Assembly: GCA_023423935.1 (NCBI GenBank)
Contig: JAFAEQ010000025.1
Location: forward strand, 1 to 46,452
Reading direction: 5' to 3'
Length of the DNA stretch: 46,452 nucleotides
Source of the DNA: Pseudomonadota bacterium
GTDB lineage: Bacteria; Pseudomonadota; Gammaproteobacteria; Steroidobacterales; Steroidobacteraceae
Below, piece by piece: positions 16,704 through 25,702 of the stretch. The notes beneath the pieces are model-generated. The model was not told where the DNA came from and searched no databases. It worked only from the letters and a program-made list of their open reading frames with translations. Every line of letters begins with the position of its first letter. Positions within the stretch are counted from its first letter, which is position 1. The position numbers were made by a program, and so were the translations under genes.

Positions 16704-17600
16704 TCAGTCGCCCAGAGCGCTGCGCAGCGCGGCGATCTCGTCCTTGCAGTCGTTCATGATGTGCACGCACTTGGCGTTGTCGAGGCCGAGGCGCCAGAAC
16801 GCTTTGACGCCCTGCATGTTCAGTTCGAGGTCGGCTTCGTGACCTGCAAAGCCCGACATCATCACAGCGACGGTGAGCACGTCACACACGTCCGGCTGGC
16901 CCGGGGTGCGATCGACGTTCTCGTGTTCGGCGATGGCCTCCGAGATCTGCTCGGGGAAACCCCAGTTCTCGACGATGGCCTTGCCGACATTCGAGTGCCA
17001 GTCGCGCATGACCTGGCTGACCGTGGCCGGATCCTTGAACAGATTTCCGTGGCGGTTGGCGCGCGCCAGGATGTAGATCTTGCCCACGTTGTGCAGCAAA
17101 CCGGCGAGCATGCACTCGTCCGCATTGATCCGCGTCGCACGGGAGGCCACGGCGTAGGCCAGCGCAGCGACCATGGTCGCCTCCTGCCACAACTCCTCGA
17201 GCTCCTTCGCGATATGACGCAACTCGGCAGCCCGTCGCAGCTGAGCGATTGCGTACGACACTGCCGCCGTGCGCACGTTGTTGTGACCTATGCGGTTCAC
17301 GGCGGTCTTCAGCTCGGAGATCGTACGACCGCCGCGATTCAGCGCCACGGAGTTCGCGAGTGTGAACACGCGAGCCGCAAGACCCGCATCCGAGCCCACG
17401 ACGCGCGCGATCTGATCATTCGAGACCTGTTCGTCCGCAAGCACCTTGCGCACGCGCACTGCGACGTCTGGAAAGGAAGGCAGCTCGACGCGTCCTTTCG
17501 AGACTTCCTCCGCCAGCTCGGCGACGAACTGGAACGCAAAGGAGTTGCCCGAAGGGACGGTGGCTTCATCGGCCGCGGCAGCGAGATTGGAGGTTGTCAT
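16704..17600 (-). CDS. HDOD-domain signalling protein
   Basis: 298 residues from the ATG at 17600, which starts just before the conserved domain; a longer frame reaches 17744 but its extra residues look like non-coding sequence. The HDOD domain spans about 35-240 (ELPSFPDVAVRVRKVLADEQ, IARVVGSDAGLAARVFTLAN, LAGLLHNVGKIYIL). HDOD proteins resemble HD phosphohydrolases but often lack the full metal site; here LLHNVGK has Asn where HD enzymes have Asp, so catalysis is unlikely. They act as scaffolds in motility and stress signalling. It is the last gene of the chemotaxis cluster and probably feeds into that pathway. Confidence 0.85.
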   Translation of the reverse strand: MTTSNLAAAADEATVPSGNSFAFQFVAELAEEVSKGRVELPSFPDVAVRVRKVLADEQVSNDQIARVVGSDAGLAARVFTLANSVALNRGGRTISELKTAVNRIGHNNVRTAAVSYAIAQLRRAAELRHIAKELEELWQEATMVAALAYAVASRATRINADECMLAGLLHNVGKIYILARANRHGNLFKDPATVSQVMRDWHSNVGKAIVENWGFPEQISEAIAEHENVDRTPGQPDVCDVLTVAVMMSGFAGHEADLELNMQGVKAFWRLGLDNAKCVHIMNDCKDEIAALRSALGD

Positions 17601-17783
17601 ACCGGCGATATCGGCGAATTCGCAGCTGAGTTGAGTGTCCTCGAGGAAGACGAGACGCGCGGCACGAGTCCGCGGGATTCTGTCACTTCGATATCCGTCA
17701 CTATCGCAAATTCGCCCGCTCGCACAGCCGGACCAGCGTCGCATTTCGGAACATCTGCGACGTGTCGGCTCGAGGAAGGCGAC

Positions 17784-18893
17784 TCAAGCCTCGCGACGTA
17801 CGGGCTCTTTCGTGACGCCATCGGCAGTCATCGCCAGCAGCTGCACCGGGATTCTGTGCAATGGCAGTACATGCTCGGCTGCTCCGAGCTTGAAGGCCGC
17901 GCCAGGCATGCCCCACACCACGCTGCTCGCCTCGTCCTGCACGATCGTTCCGGCGCCTGCATCGAGCATTTCCTTCAGACCGCGAGCGCCGTCATCGCCC
18001 ATGCCCGTGAGAATCAGTCCCATCGCATTCGGGCCCACGTTCTGTGCTACCGATCGGAACATCACATCGACGCTCGGCCGGTGGCGGTTCACGTGCGGCC
18101 CGTCGTTCAGACGGCAGCGATAACGCGCACCATCGCGCTCGACGAGTAAATGACGATCGCCCGGTGCGATGTAGACGTGGCCGGGAAGGATGTGTTGACC
18201 ATCCTGCGCCTCACACACGGACATCGCCGAGCACCGATTGAGGCGCTCGGCAAACGGCTTGCTGAATGCCGCGGGAATGTGCTGAGAAATCACGACGGCA
18301 GGAGCATCTGCCGGGAATGATTCGAGCAACTCGCGAATCGCCTCCGTGCCGCCGGTGGATGCACCGATGGCAATGATGCGATCGGTCGTGCGCAGCACGC
18401 GATTCCCGCTCCTGGGCGGCAACACGGCATCCGCACTGCGTCGTTCGGAGACTTTCTGCAACGAGGTTTTCGGCGCCGCTGCCCGCGGATTCACGCGCGC
18501 ATACGCTGCAATACGAATCTTCGCGATCAATTCATCGGCGTACTGAGCCAGGCTGCCCGCAACGTCCACCTTCGGCTTCGACACGAAATCTACAGCACCC
18601 AGCTCCAGCGCGCGCAGCGTGGTTTCCGCGCCGTGCTGAGTCAGCGAAGACACCATCACCACGGGCATGGGCCGCAGCCGCATGAGGTTCTCGAGGAACG
18701 TGATGCCATCCATGCGCGGCATTTCCACATCGAGCGTCAGCACATCCGGATTCAACTGCTTGATCTTGTCACGCGCTGCGTAAGGATCCGCGGCGGTACC
18801 CACGATCTCGATGTCGCGGTCCTTGCTCAGCATCTCCGTCAGGAGCTTCCGCACGAGCGCCGAGTCGTCAACGATGAGAACTTTGATGGGCAT
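17784..18893 (-). CDS. cheB: Chemotaxis response regulator methylesterase/deamidase CheB
   Basis: 369 residues from the ATG at 18893; the frame upstream of it is repeat sequence. The receiver domain has Asp9-Asp10 and the phospho-acceptor Asp55 (LDVEMPRMDG). The C-terminal methylesterase has the triad Ser179 (IGASTGG), His205 (ISQHIPAAF) and Asp301 (GMGDDGARG). It removes methyl groups from receptor glutamates when phosphorylated by CheA and so resets receptor sensitivity. It is separated from cheD by a 377-base repeat-filled gap, which breaks an otherwise compact operon. Confidence 0.96.
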   Translation of the reverse strand: MPIKVLIVDDSALVRKLLTEMLSKDRDIEIVGTAADPYAARDKIKQLNPDVLTLDVEMPRMDGITFLENLMRLRPMPVVMVSSLTQHGAETTLRALELGAVDFVSKPKVDVAGSLAQYADELIAKIRIAAYARVNPRAAAPKTSLQKVSERRSADAVLPPRSGNRVLRTTDRIIAIGASTGGTEAIRELLESFPADAPAVVISQHIPAAFSKPFAERLNRCSAMSVCEAQDGQHILPGHVYIAPGDRHLLVERDGARYRCRLNDGPHVNRHRPSVDVMFRSVAQNVGPNAMGLILTGMGDDGARGLKEMLDAGAGTIVQDEASSVVWGMPGAAFKLGAAEHVLPLHRIPVQLLAMTADGVTKEPVRREA

Positions 18894-18898
18894 GGCGT

Positions 18899-19323
18899 TA
18901 GCGCTGCCGCGATTGGAGTGATGACAGTGATGAAGGTGATACCGGTGATGTCGGCCAGAAGAAGACATAGCGAGGCGACGACGCGCGCTTGCGGAACGCG
19001 AGTCTGCTGACAGCCATCACTGCCATCACCACTGTCACTGCCATCACTGTAATCACCCTCCGATTCCGCCTTCCACCGGCGCCTTCTCGGGACCGGAGAG
19101 ATAGCGCTGCCGCGAATGGAGTGATGACAGTGATGAAGGCGATACCGGTGATGTCGGCCAGAAGAAGACATAGCGAGGCGATGCAACGCGCTTGCGGGAT
19201 GCGAGTCTTCGGAGCGTCATCACTTCCATCACCACTGTCACTGCCATCACCGTCATCACTGTAGTCACCCTCAGAACAAATCAATCTCGCCCGCCACCGG
19301 CGCCTTCTCGAGGCCGGAGAGAT
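18899..19323. repeat. About 205-bp tandem duplication including the cheD 3' end
   Basis: Two direct copies, about 18899-19101 and 19102-19323, each read in order: GCGCTGCCGCG, a GAGTGATGACAGTGATGAAG block, GATGTCGGCCAGAAGAAGAC, a TCACTGCCATCA block, and CCGGCGCCTTCTCG followed by CCGGAGAGATA. In the second copy this last part is the real cheD coding end (residues YLSGLEKAPVAGE on the minus strand). In the first copy it is a decayed remnant (YLSGPEKAPVEGG). The duplication therefore copied a piece of cheD together with the repeats. Confidence 0.85.
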
Positions 19324-19909
19324 ATTGCTGCTCGTGCGAGGCGATGTCGGTGTGGCGCGAGTTCAGGTGCTTCACGCGGACGCGTCCGGTCTTGGGGAAA
19401 TACTGGACATGACGCGGGCAGCTCTCGCCGACATCCTCCGAGGCGACGTTCAGGCCTTCCGAACGCAGGAACTCGCGCACGAACCGGACATTGTGGTTGC
19501 CCACGTCGATGAGGCTCTTGAGCACTTTGCCGCCACCGAAGATCTTCACCTCCAGATCGGCACGCGTGCCGCCGGCACTCAGGATGCGGTTGATCAGTTG
19601 CTCCATCGAGGCCGAGCCATAGCGCGTTGCGCGACCCGCGACGCTGCCCCAGGTGTCGTTCTCGTGTCCGCTCGGTCGCGGCAGCATGAAGTGATTCATG
19701 CCGCCGATGCCCGTCTTCGGATTGCGGATACAGGCCGACACGCACGAGCCCAGCACCGTATCGAGCACCTCGTCATTCTTGGTGACGTAGTAATCGCCCG
19801 GCAGGAGCTTCGCGATGATCTGCCCCGTCGAATTGCGATAACGTCGGATCGCCTCGAACCCGGGCAGGGAGCGCGGCAGATCCGCCGCATTCGTGTGATC
19901 AGTCGCCAT
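19271..19909 (-). CDS. cheD: Chemoreceptor glutamine deamidase CheD
   Basis: 212 residues from the ATG at 19909; a longer frame starts inside cheR and is ignored. Catalytic residues are Cys56 (VLGSCVSACI), His73 (GGMNHFMLP) and Thr95 (RATRYGS). CheD deamidates specific receptor glutamines to glutamates, creating methylation sites, and in some species binds CheC or CheY-P. The start overlaps the cheR stop by 11 bases. The last 17 residues (YLSGLEKAPVAGEIDLF) are partly repeated as a remnant downstream, so the C terminus may have been remodelled by the duplication. Confidence 0.94.
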   Translation of the reverse strand: MATDHTNAADLPRSLPGFEAIRRYRNSTGQIIAKLLPGDYYVTKNDEVLDTVLGSCVSACIRNPKTGIGGMNHFMLPRPSGHENDTWGSVAGRATRYGSASMEQLINRILSAGGTRADLEVKIFGGGKVLKSLIDVGNHNVRFVREFLRSEGLNVASEDVGESCPRHVQYFPKTGRVRVKHLNSRHTDIASHEQQYLSGLEKAPVAGEIDLF

Positions 19910-20798
19910 GGCCCGCGCCTCCGCGCTTGCGGTAGATGGTCTTTCCGACCAGTTGGAAAGACGCAGTGCCGCCATGCATGGATTCGGAATGCCCCAGGCA
20001 CAGGTAGCCACCGGGCGCGAGCAACGATGCAAAACGCGAGACCAGCCGCTCGCGTGTGACCTGATCGAAATAGATCATCACGTTGCGGCAGAAGATGATG
20101 TCGAAGGGACCGCTCATCGGCCAGGACTGCAGCAGATTCAGCGTGCGGAACGTGATGAACCGCGCGACGTCGGGCTGCACCATCGCCCGCCCGGCGTTCG
20201 CGCCGACGCCGCGTCGAAAACAGCGGCGCAGCCGCGCCTCAGGAATGGCGGACAGTCGATCGGCGGGATAGATACCCTGCTGCGCCGTGGCGATCACATC
20301 GCTGTCGATATCGGTGGCGAGAATCTTCGCGTCCCAGCGCTCCGCCGACGGCAGGCCCTCGGACAACACCATGGCGATGCAGTAAGGCTCCTCCCCGGTC
20401 GAGCAGCCCGCCGACCAGATCCGCAGCCGGCGCGTCTGCTGATTGCGCTTCAGCGCTTCGGGAATCATGTACGAGGCCAGTGCCTCGAAATGATGGTTCT
20501 CGCGAAAGAAGGATGTGACGTTGGTGGTGATCGCGTTGATCAGCCCCACCAGTTCCTCTGGCCCCGAGTTTCGTACGTGCTCGCAGTACGCCTCGTAGCT
20601 CGGAAGTCCGAGCTCACGCAGACGCCGCGCCAATCGTCCCTGGACGAGCTGACGTTTGTTGGGGCCGAGCACGATGCCGGCGTTCTCCCCGACCACGTGC
20701 CGGATGAATTCGAACTCGGCGTCACCGAGCACCGGACCGAAAGCCGCCGAGTCGGCAGCGCCGGTTCCGGTGTGGGTATTGGCAGCGTTCGAGTGCAT
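19899..20798 (-). CDS. cheR: Chemotaxis protein methyltransferase CheR
   Basis: 299 residues. The N-terminal helical domain (LGPNKRQLVQGRLARRLREL) precedes a Rossmann-type SAM-binding domain with WSAGCSTGEEPYCIAM, ILATDIDSDVIATA and FDIIFCRNVMIYFD, all diagnostic of CheR. It methylates receptor glutamates using S-adenosylmethionine. The MCP encoded two genes upstream ends in a WxxF pentapeptide, the docking site used by CheR enzymes that have a beta subdomain, which suggests a matched pair. Confidence 0.96.
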   Translation of the reverse strand: MHSNAANTHTGTGAADSAAFGPVLGDAEFEFIRHVVGENAGIVLGPNKRQLVQGRLARRLRELGLPSYEAYCEHVRNSGPEELVGLINAITTNVTSFFRENHHFEALASYMIPEALKRNQQTRRLRIWSAGCSTGEEPYCIAMVLSEGLPSAERWDAKILATDIDSDVIATAQQGIYPADRLSAIPEARLRRCFRRGVGANAGRAMVQPDVARFITFRTLNLLQSWPMSGPFDIIFCRNVMIYFDQVTRERLVSRFASLLAPGGYLCLGHSESMHGGTASFQLVGKTIYRKRGGAGHGD

Positions 20799-20884
20799 GA
20801 GTGAGGTCGGATTCGGCAGGTGTCGATGACTTCTCGATCACCACCGCCTGCGAAGCTTCGTCCTCTTTGGTCGGCGTCGTTGTC

Positions 20885-21403
20885 TTACGCGTTGGCCGCA
20901 GCGGGCATCGGCGATGCTCCTGCGACATCCACGCCGATGAGCTTGTCGATATCGAGCAGCATGACCATGCGACCCGATACGGACGCCAGGCCCTCGATGA
21001 ACTCCGTGCTCACCTGCGCACCGAGCTCCGGCGCCGGCTTGATGTCCGCACCTGCCACATCGATCACATCCGAAACGCCATCGACCACGACACCGATATC
21101 GCGACGGCCAGCCGCCGACTCGACCGACAGCACGATGATCACGGTGAGCGGCGTGTACTCGGCGCGATCGAGATTGAAACGCATGCGCATGTCCACGATC
21201 GGCACGATCGAACCGCGCAGATTCAGCACGCCCAGCACATGAGCCGGCGCCTGCGGAATGCGCGTCACGGTGGAATAGCCCCGGATTTCCTGAACTCGCA
21301 GGATGTCCACGCCGTAGGTTTCATCTCCCAGCGTGAACGTGAGCACCTGATGCGAAGCGGCATCGGCCGCCGCGGTCCGCGTTTCTTGAGGCTGCGTATT
21401 CAT
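20885..21403 (-). CDS. cheW: Chemotaxis coupling protein CheW
   Basis: 172 residues, one CheW domain (LTFTLGDETYGVDILRVQEI, VLGVLNLRGSIVPIVDMRMR, VDGVSDVIDV, MVMLLDIDKLIG). It links receptors to the CheA kinase in the signalling array at the cell pole. A short disordered N terminus (NTQPQETRTAAADAASHQ) precedes the domain. It lies between the mcp and cheR genes in the same orientation. Confidence 0.96.
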   Translation of the reverse strand: MNTQPQETRTAAADAASHQVLTFTLGDETYGVDILRVQEIRGYSTVTRIPQAPAHVLGVLNLRGSIVPIVDMRMRFNLDRAEYTPLTVIIVLSVESAAGRRDIGVVVDGVSDVIDVAGADIKPAPELGAQVSTEFIEGLASVSGRMVMLLDIDKLIGVDVAGASPMPAAANA

Positions 21404-21511
21404 CGCTTATGAATCCCTCGTCCAAATCGACTCTTGCTGTCCGTTATCGGCAGTTCCCCCCGGCGCACGAATAAGACATTCGCTCCATCCGTGCGCGGGC
21501 GATGACTGCTT

Positions 21512-23215
21512 TTAGAATTCCTGCCACATGCTGTCGTCGCCGCTCGCGCGCGCCAGCGGTGCCGGTGCCGCCTTCTTGACGGGAGTCGAGGGCTTCACGA
21601 CGGCCGCCCGACGCAAGGTCTGCTGCGGTTCGACGTGCACGACCGGCGCCACGTACTGAACCGGCGCTGCGCCGCCCGTGCGGAAGTAGCCGATCTGCGT
21701 GACGAGCTGCATCGACTGCTGTTCCATCGACTTGCTGGCAGCGGAAGCCTGTTCGACCAGCGCCGCGTTCTGCTGAGTGACGCTGTCCATCTGCGTGACG
21801 GCGTTGTTCACCTGCTCGATGCCCGCAGACTGCTCTTCGCTCGCCGCGGCGATCTCGGCCACGATGTCCGTGACCTTCTTGACGCTCTCCATGATCTCCG
21901 AGAGGGTCTGACCCGATTCGTCCACGAGCTCGGAGCCGACCTTGACCTTGTCGACGGAATCCTTGATGAGCTCCTTGATCTCTTTCGCGGCGCTCGCGCT
22001 GCGCTGAGCCAGGTTGCGCACTTCGGTGGCGACCACTGCGAAGCCACGGCCCTGTTCACCTGCGCGTGCGGCTTCCACGGCTGCATTCAACGCGAGCAGG
22101 TTCGTCTGGAATGCGATCTCGTCGATGACACTGATGATGTCCGCGATCTTGCGGCTGGCCGAGTTGATCTCGCCCATCGCGCTGATCGCCCGGTGCACCA
22201 CCGCACCGCCCTTCTCTGCCTGTTCGCGTGCACCGACGGCGAGCTGATTGGCCTGGCGGGCATTGTCCGCGTTCTGCTTCACGGTCGCGGTCATCTCTTC
22301 CATGCTGGAAGCCGTCTCTTCGAGCGCAGCAGCCTGCTGCTGCGTACGCTGCGACAGATCATCGTTGCCATGCGACAGTTCGCGAGCCGCCGCACCGACC
22401 GCATCGGCGCTGCCACGCACGCCGCTCACGATCTCGACCAGCTTCGAGTCCATACGCTTGAGCGCTTCCAGCAGACGACCCAGCTCGTCCTCGGTTTCGG
22501 CGCGCACCTGATTGCCGAGCTCACCGCCCGCGATGCGATCCGCGATGTTCACGGCAGCATTGAGCGTGCTCAGGATCGAGCGCACGAGCATGACGCCCAG
22601 GAAACCTGCGAGGCCCATGCCGATCACGATGGCGCCGATGATGATGGCGCTGTTGCGCTCGAAGTCCTTCTCCGCTCCCGTGCGCATTTCCTGCGCCACT
22701 TCGATCTGTGCCTTGAGCAGCGACTCGCTCGCCTCGGTCATCTTGTCGTACGCCGGCCGGGCCTTCTCGATCAACAGGCTCTCGGCCTTGTCGAACGTCC
22801 CTGCCTGAGCGGCAAGCAGCGCGTCCTGCACGAAGGAAGACACGTCATTGCCGTGCCGACCGAATTCGTCGGCGATCTGACGCTCCTTCGGCGTGAGCTC
22901 GGTGGCCTGCAGCTTCGACCACAGCTCTTTCATGGTGCTTTCGCGCTCTTTCACCAGATCGAGAGCAGCCTTCACTGCGCCCGCGTCCTGGCGGATCACG
23001 ACGTCTTCCGCCTTGGTGAGGATTTCACGATCGTGTGACTCCAGAGTGCCGACCCAGCCCGTGGGCATGAACCGGTTGGAGAAGATCGCATCGAGATCGC
23101 GATTGCTCGACTTGGTGCCGCTCAATCCGACGGCGCCGACGGCGACGAGAAGGATCGCGCTCAACGCCAGCGTCGAGTAGAGCTTCGCCTTCACTCCCAT
23201 GTTGAACATACTCAT
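21512..23215 (-). CDS. Methyl-accepting chemotaxis protein with C-terminal CheR/CheB tether
   Basis: 567 residues. A first membrane helix (about 12-31) is followed by a four-helix-bundle-like periplasmic sensor domain, a second helix (about 189-212), a HAMP domain and a long coiled-coil signalling domain. Its hairpin tip contains the invariant FQTNLLALNAAVEAARAGEQ and GRGFAVVATEVRNLAQRSA. After a Pro/Val-rich flexible tail the protein ends in MWQEF, which fits the xWxxF pentapeptide that recruits CheR and CheB in Tar/Tsr. The ligand is unknown. Lying inside the che operon, it is probably the dedicated receptor of this system. Confidence 0.95.
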   Translation of the reverse strand: MSMFNMGVKAKLYSTLALSAILLVAVGAVGLSGTKSSNRDLDAIFSNRFMPTGWVGTLESHDREILTKAEDVVIRQDAGAVKAALDLVKERESTMKELWSKLQATELTPKERQIADEFGRHGNDVSSFVQDALLAAQAGTFDKAESLLIEKARPAYDKMTEASESLLKAQIEVAQEMRTGAEKDFERNSAIIIGAIVIGMGLAGFLGVMLVRSILSTLNAAVNIADRIAGGELGNQVRAETEDELGRLLEALKRMDSKLVEIVSGVRGSADAVGAAARELSHGNDDLSQRTQQQAAALEETASSMEEMTATVKQNADNARQANQLAVGAREQAEKGGAVVHRAISAMGEINSASRKIADIISVIDEIAFQTNLLALNAAVEAARAGEQGRGFAVVATEVRNLAQRSASAAKEIKELIKDSVDKVKVGSELVDESGQTLSEIMESVKKVTDIVAEIAAASEEQSAGIEQVNNAVTQMDSVTQQNAALVEQASAASKSMEQQSMQLVTQIGYFRTGGAAPVQYVAPVVHVEPQQTLRRAAVVKPSTPVKKAAPAPLARASGDDSMWQEF

Positions 23216-23255
23216 GATCGATTACCTGTACTACTTGCTTGTGGTCAGAGTTCGT

Positions 23256-25337
23256 TTACGCAGCCGCTCGTTGCGCAGCGACGCGAATCAATCCCGCGAC
23301 GTCGAGAATCAGCGCCACCGATCCGTCTCCCAGAATCGTGGCTCCTGATACGCCGTCGACGCGACGGAAGTTGGTTTCGAGCGACTTGATGACGACCTGC
23401 TGCTGCCCGAGCAGATCATCGACGAAGAGGCCTACGCGCCGGCCCTCACCTTCGACAACCATGATGAGTCCCTCGTGCAGCTGGGTCGTGCGCGGTTTCA
23501 CGCCGAAGACTTCGTGCACGCGCACGATCGGCAGATAGCGATCGCGGAACCAGAACACTTCGCCCTGGCCTGCAACGCGATTCACCATGCCGGGCTTCAA
23601 CTGCAGCGACTCGATGATGGTGATGAGCGGAACGATGTAGCTTTCGGTGCCCACGGACACCGACTGTCCGTCAACGATCGCGAGCGTCAGCGGCAGCGTG
23701 ATGATGAACCGCGAGCCCTTGCCCAGCTCCGAGCGCACTTCGATCGTGCCACCGAGCTCCTTGATGTTCCGACGCACGACATCCATGCCGACGCCGCGGC
23801 CGGAAATGTCGGTCGTCTGTTCGGCTGTCGAGAATCCGGGCAGGAAGATCAGCTCGTAGATCGCCTCGTCCGACAGCGCTTCGTTCGGGCCGATGAGACC
23901 GCGCGAACGCGCCTTCGAGAGGATGCGATCCTTGTTCAAACCGCCGCCGTCATCGCCCACTTCGACGGTGATGTTGCCGCCCTTGTGATACGCCTCGAGA
24001 TGCACCGTGCCCGTCGCCGACTTGCCGGCCGCCGTGCGTACATCCGGCATTTCGATGCCGTGATCGACACTGTTGCGCACCAGGTGGACGAGCGGATCGC
24101 CGATCTTCTCGAGCACGGTCTTGTCGAGCTCGGTCTGATCGCCGATGACCTTCAGGTCGACGTTCTTGCCGAGACGCTGACTCAAGTCGCGCACCATCCG
24201 CGGGAAGCGGCTGAATACGAAGCTGATGGGCAGCATGCGCACGCGCATGACGCTTTCTTGCAGCTCGCGTACGTTGCGTTCGAGCTGTGCGAGACCTGCG
24301 CGCAACTGCTCGGCCACGGATCCTTCGATACGCGAGCCGAGCTGTGTGAGCATCGACTGAGTGATCACGAGCTCGCCGACCGTATTCATCAGCTCATCGA
24401 TCTTCTCCGTGCTCACACGGATCGAGCTGCCATCGCCGAGCCCATGCTTCGGTGCCTCTGGCCCCTCGTGCGCAGGCACGGCGGCGAGATGCGGACGCGC
24501 GGGCTCGGCAGATTTGTGTTCGACGGGCTTCGTTTCGGCCGCAGCGGGCTTCGGCTCTGCGGGCACAGCCACGCTCGCAGACGCTGAAGACTCGGCGTCT
24601 TCGGTGATCTTCAGATCGCAGTCGCCTTCGGCCCAGTCGAAGATCTGTTCGATGACTTCCCGTGTGACTTCGGTCTGCAGACGCAGGTCCCAGGACAGAA
24701 AGCAGGATTCCGGATCGAGCACGTCGAGTGCAGGAATGTTGCTGGCATCGACTGCGACGGTGAGATCGCCGAGCTCTGCAAGCTCGCGCAACATCCGCAG
24801 CGGATCGTTACCGCGCACGAAGAGCTGCGGATACGGCTTGAACGCGATCCGCCATCGCTTGCCGGCTTTTTTCGGCGCCTCAGCGGCCGGGGCCGCACGG
24901 GCCGGCTGTGCAGCCACGGGAGCAGCCGGTGCGGACGCGGCAGCGTTCTTCTGCACGATCGCCAGTTCCAGATCGAACTGCAGATCGGCCACGCGCTGAG
25001 CATCGATCGGAGTCTTGTGCTGAACCGCGCGCAGCATGTCGCGCATGACATCGACCGAGCGCAACAGCAGATCGGTAATGCCGCGCGTCACGTTCATGCG
25101 ATTGCCGCGCAGCTCATCGAGCAACGTTTCGCAGGTATGCGTGAATGAGGCAACTTCGCTGAAGCCGAACGTTGCGCTGCCTCCCTTGATCGAATGGGCG
25201 ACGCGGAAGATGGTGCCGATGAGCTCGGGCTCCGGAGCACCGACATTCAGCTTCAGCAGAGCAGCCTCCATCGAGTCGAGCGCTTCGAAGCTCTCGTCGA
25301 AGAAGGCGTCATGAAATTGGGCCAGATCGAGTGCCAT
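23256..25337 (-). CDS. cheA: Chemotaxis sensor histidine kinase CheA
   Basis: 693 residues. The P1 Hpt domain carries the phospho-accepting His48 in RVAHSIKGGSATFGF. After an Ala/Pro linker comes a P2-like domain (RWRIAFKPYPQLFVRGNDPL to about 240) and another linker. P3 dimerisation starts at SIRVSTEKIDELMNTVGELV. The P4 ATP-binding domain has LVRNSVDHGIE, EVGDDGGGLN and GRGVGMDVV. The P5 CheW-like domain ends the protein. It phosphorylates CheY and CheB in response to receptor state. The stop of cheY lies three bases upstream of its ATG. Confidence 0.97.
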   Translation of the reverse strand: MALDLAQFHDAFFDESFEALDSMEAALLKLNVGAPEPELIGTIFRVAHSIKGGSATFGFSEVASFTHTCETLLDELRGNRMNVTRGITDLLLRSVDVMRDMLRAVQHKTPIDAQRVADLQFDLELAIVQKNAAASAPAAPVAAQPARAAPAAEAPKKAGKRWRIAFKPYPQLFVRGNDPLRMLRELAELGDLTVAVDASNIPALDVLDPESCFLSWDLRLQTEVTREVIEQIFDWAEGDCDLKITEDAESSASASVAVPAEPKPAAAETKPVEHKSAEPARPHLAAVPAHEGPEAPKHGLGDGSSIRVSTEKIDELMNTVGELVITQSMLTQLGSRIEGSVAEQLRAGLAQLERNVRELQESVMRVRMLPISFVFSRFPRMVRDLSQRLGKNVDLKVIGDQTELDKTVLEKIGDPLVHLVRNSVDHGIEMPDVRTAAGKSATGTVHLEAYHKGGNITVEVGDDGGGLNKDRILSKARSRGLIGPNEALSDEAIYELIFLPGFSTAEQTTDISGRGVGMDVVRRNIKELGGTIEVRSELGKGSRFIITLPLTLAIVDGQSVSVGTESYIVPLITIIESLQLKPGMVNRVAGQGEVFWFRDRYLPIVRVHEVFGVKPRTTQLHEGLIMVVEGEGRRVGLFVDDLLGQQQVVIKSLETNFRRVDGVSGATILGDGSVALILDVAGLIRVAAQRAAA

Positions 25338-25339
25338 GA

Positions 25340-25702
25340 TTACCTCAGCACGCGCTGCATCGTTGCAACGAGCTGTTCGGGATCGAAGGGCTTGACGATC
25401 CAGCCAGTCGCGCCCGCAGCCTTGCCCTCGCGCTTGCGCTCGGCGGAGGATTCAGTGGTCAACATGAGAATCGGCGTGTGCCGGTAGGCGGCTTCCGCGC
25501 GCAACGCGCGAATGAGCGAGATGCCATCCATGCCAGGCATGTGCACGTCGGATAGAACGAGGTCGAACGTCTGCGAGCGCGCCGCTTCGAGCGCCTCCTG
25601 GCCGTCGACCGCAGAGGTGACCTGGAAGCCCGCACCCTGAAGTGCAATGGCGACCATTTCACGCATCGAAGGAGAGTCGTCCACGGCGAGAATTCGCGTC
25701 AT
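25340..25702 (-). CDS. cheY: CheY-like single-domain response regulator
   Basis: 120 residues from the ATG at 25702, which overlaps the STAS stop (ATGA). It is a lone receiver domain: acidic pocket Asp8-Asp9, phospho-acceptor Asp52 (LSDVHMPGMDG), Thr83 region (MLTTESS) and Lys104 (VKPFD). Its position directly before cheA suggests it is the output regulator that, when phosphorylated, binds the flagellar switch. It could instead be a phosphate sink if another CheY exists elsewhere. Confidence 0.93.
   Translation of the reverse strand: MTRILAVDDSPSMREMVAIALQGAGFQVTSAVDGQEALEAARSQTFDLVLSDVHMPGMDGISLIRALRAEAAYRHTPILMLTTESSAERKREGKAAGATGWIVKPFDPEQLVATMQRVLR

Noticed and set aside
14067..18149. 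A 1360-codon open frame on the plus strand
   Set aside because: It lies antisense to leuS, the HDOD gene and cheB and spans their boundaries and repeats; long antisense frames are expected in GC-rich DNA.
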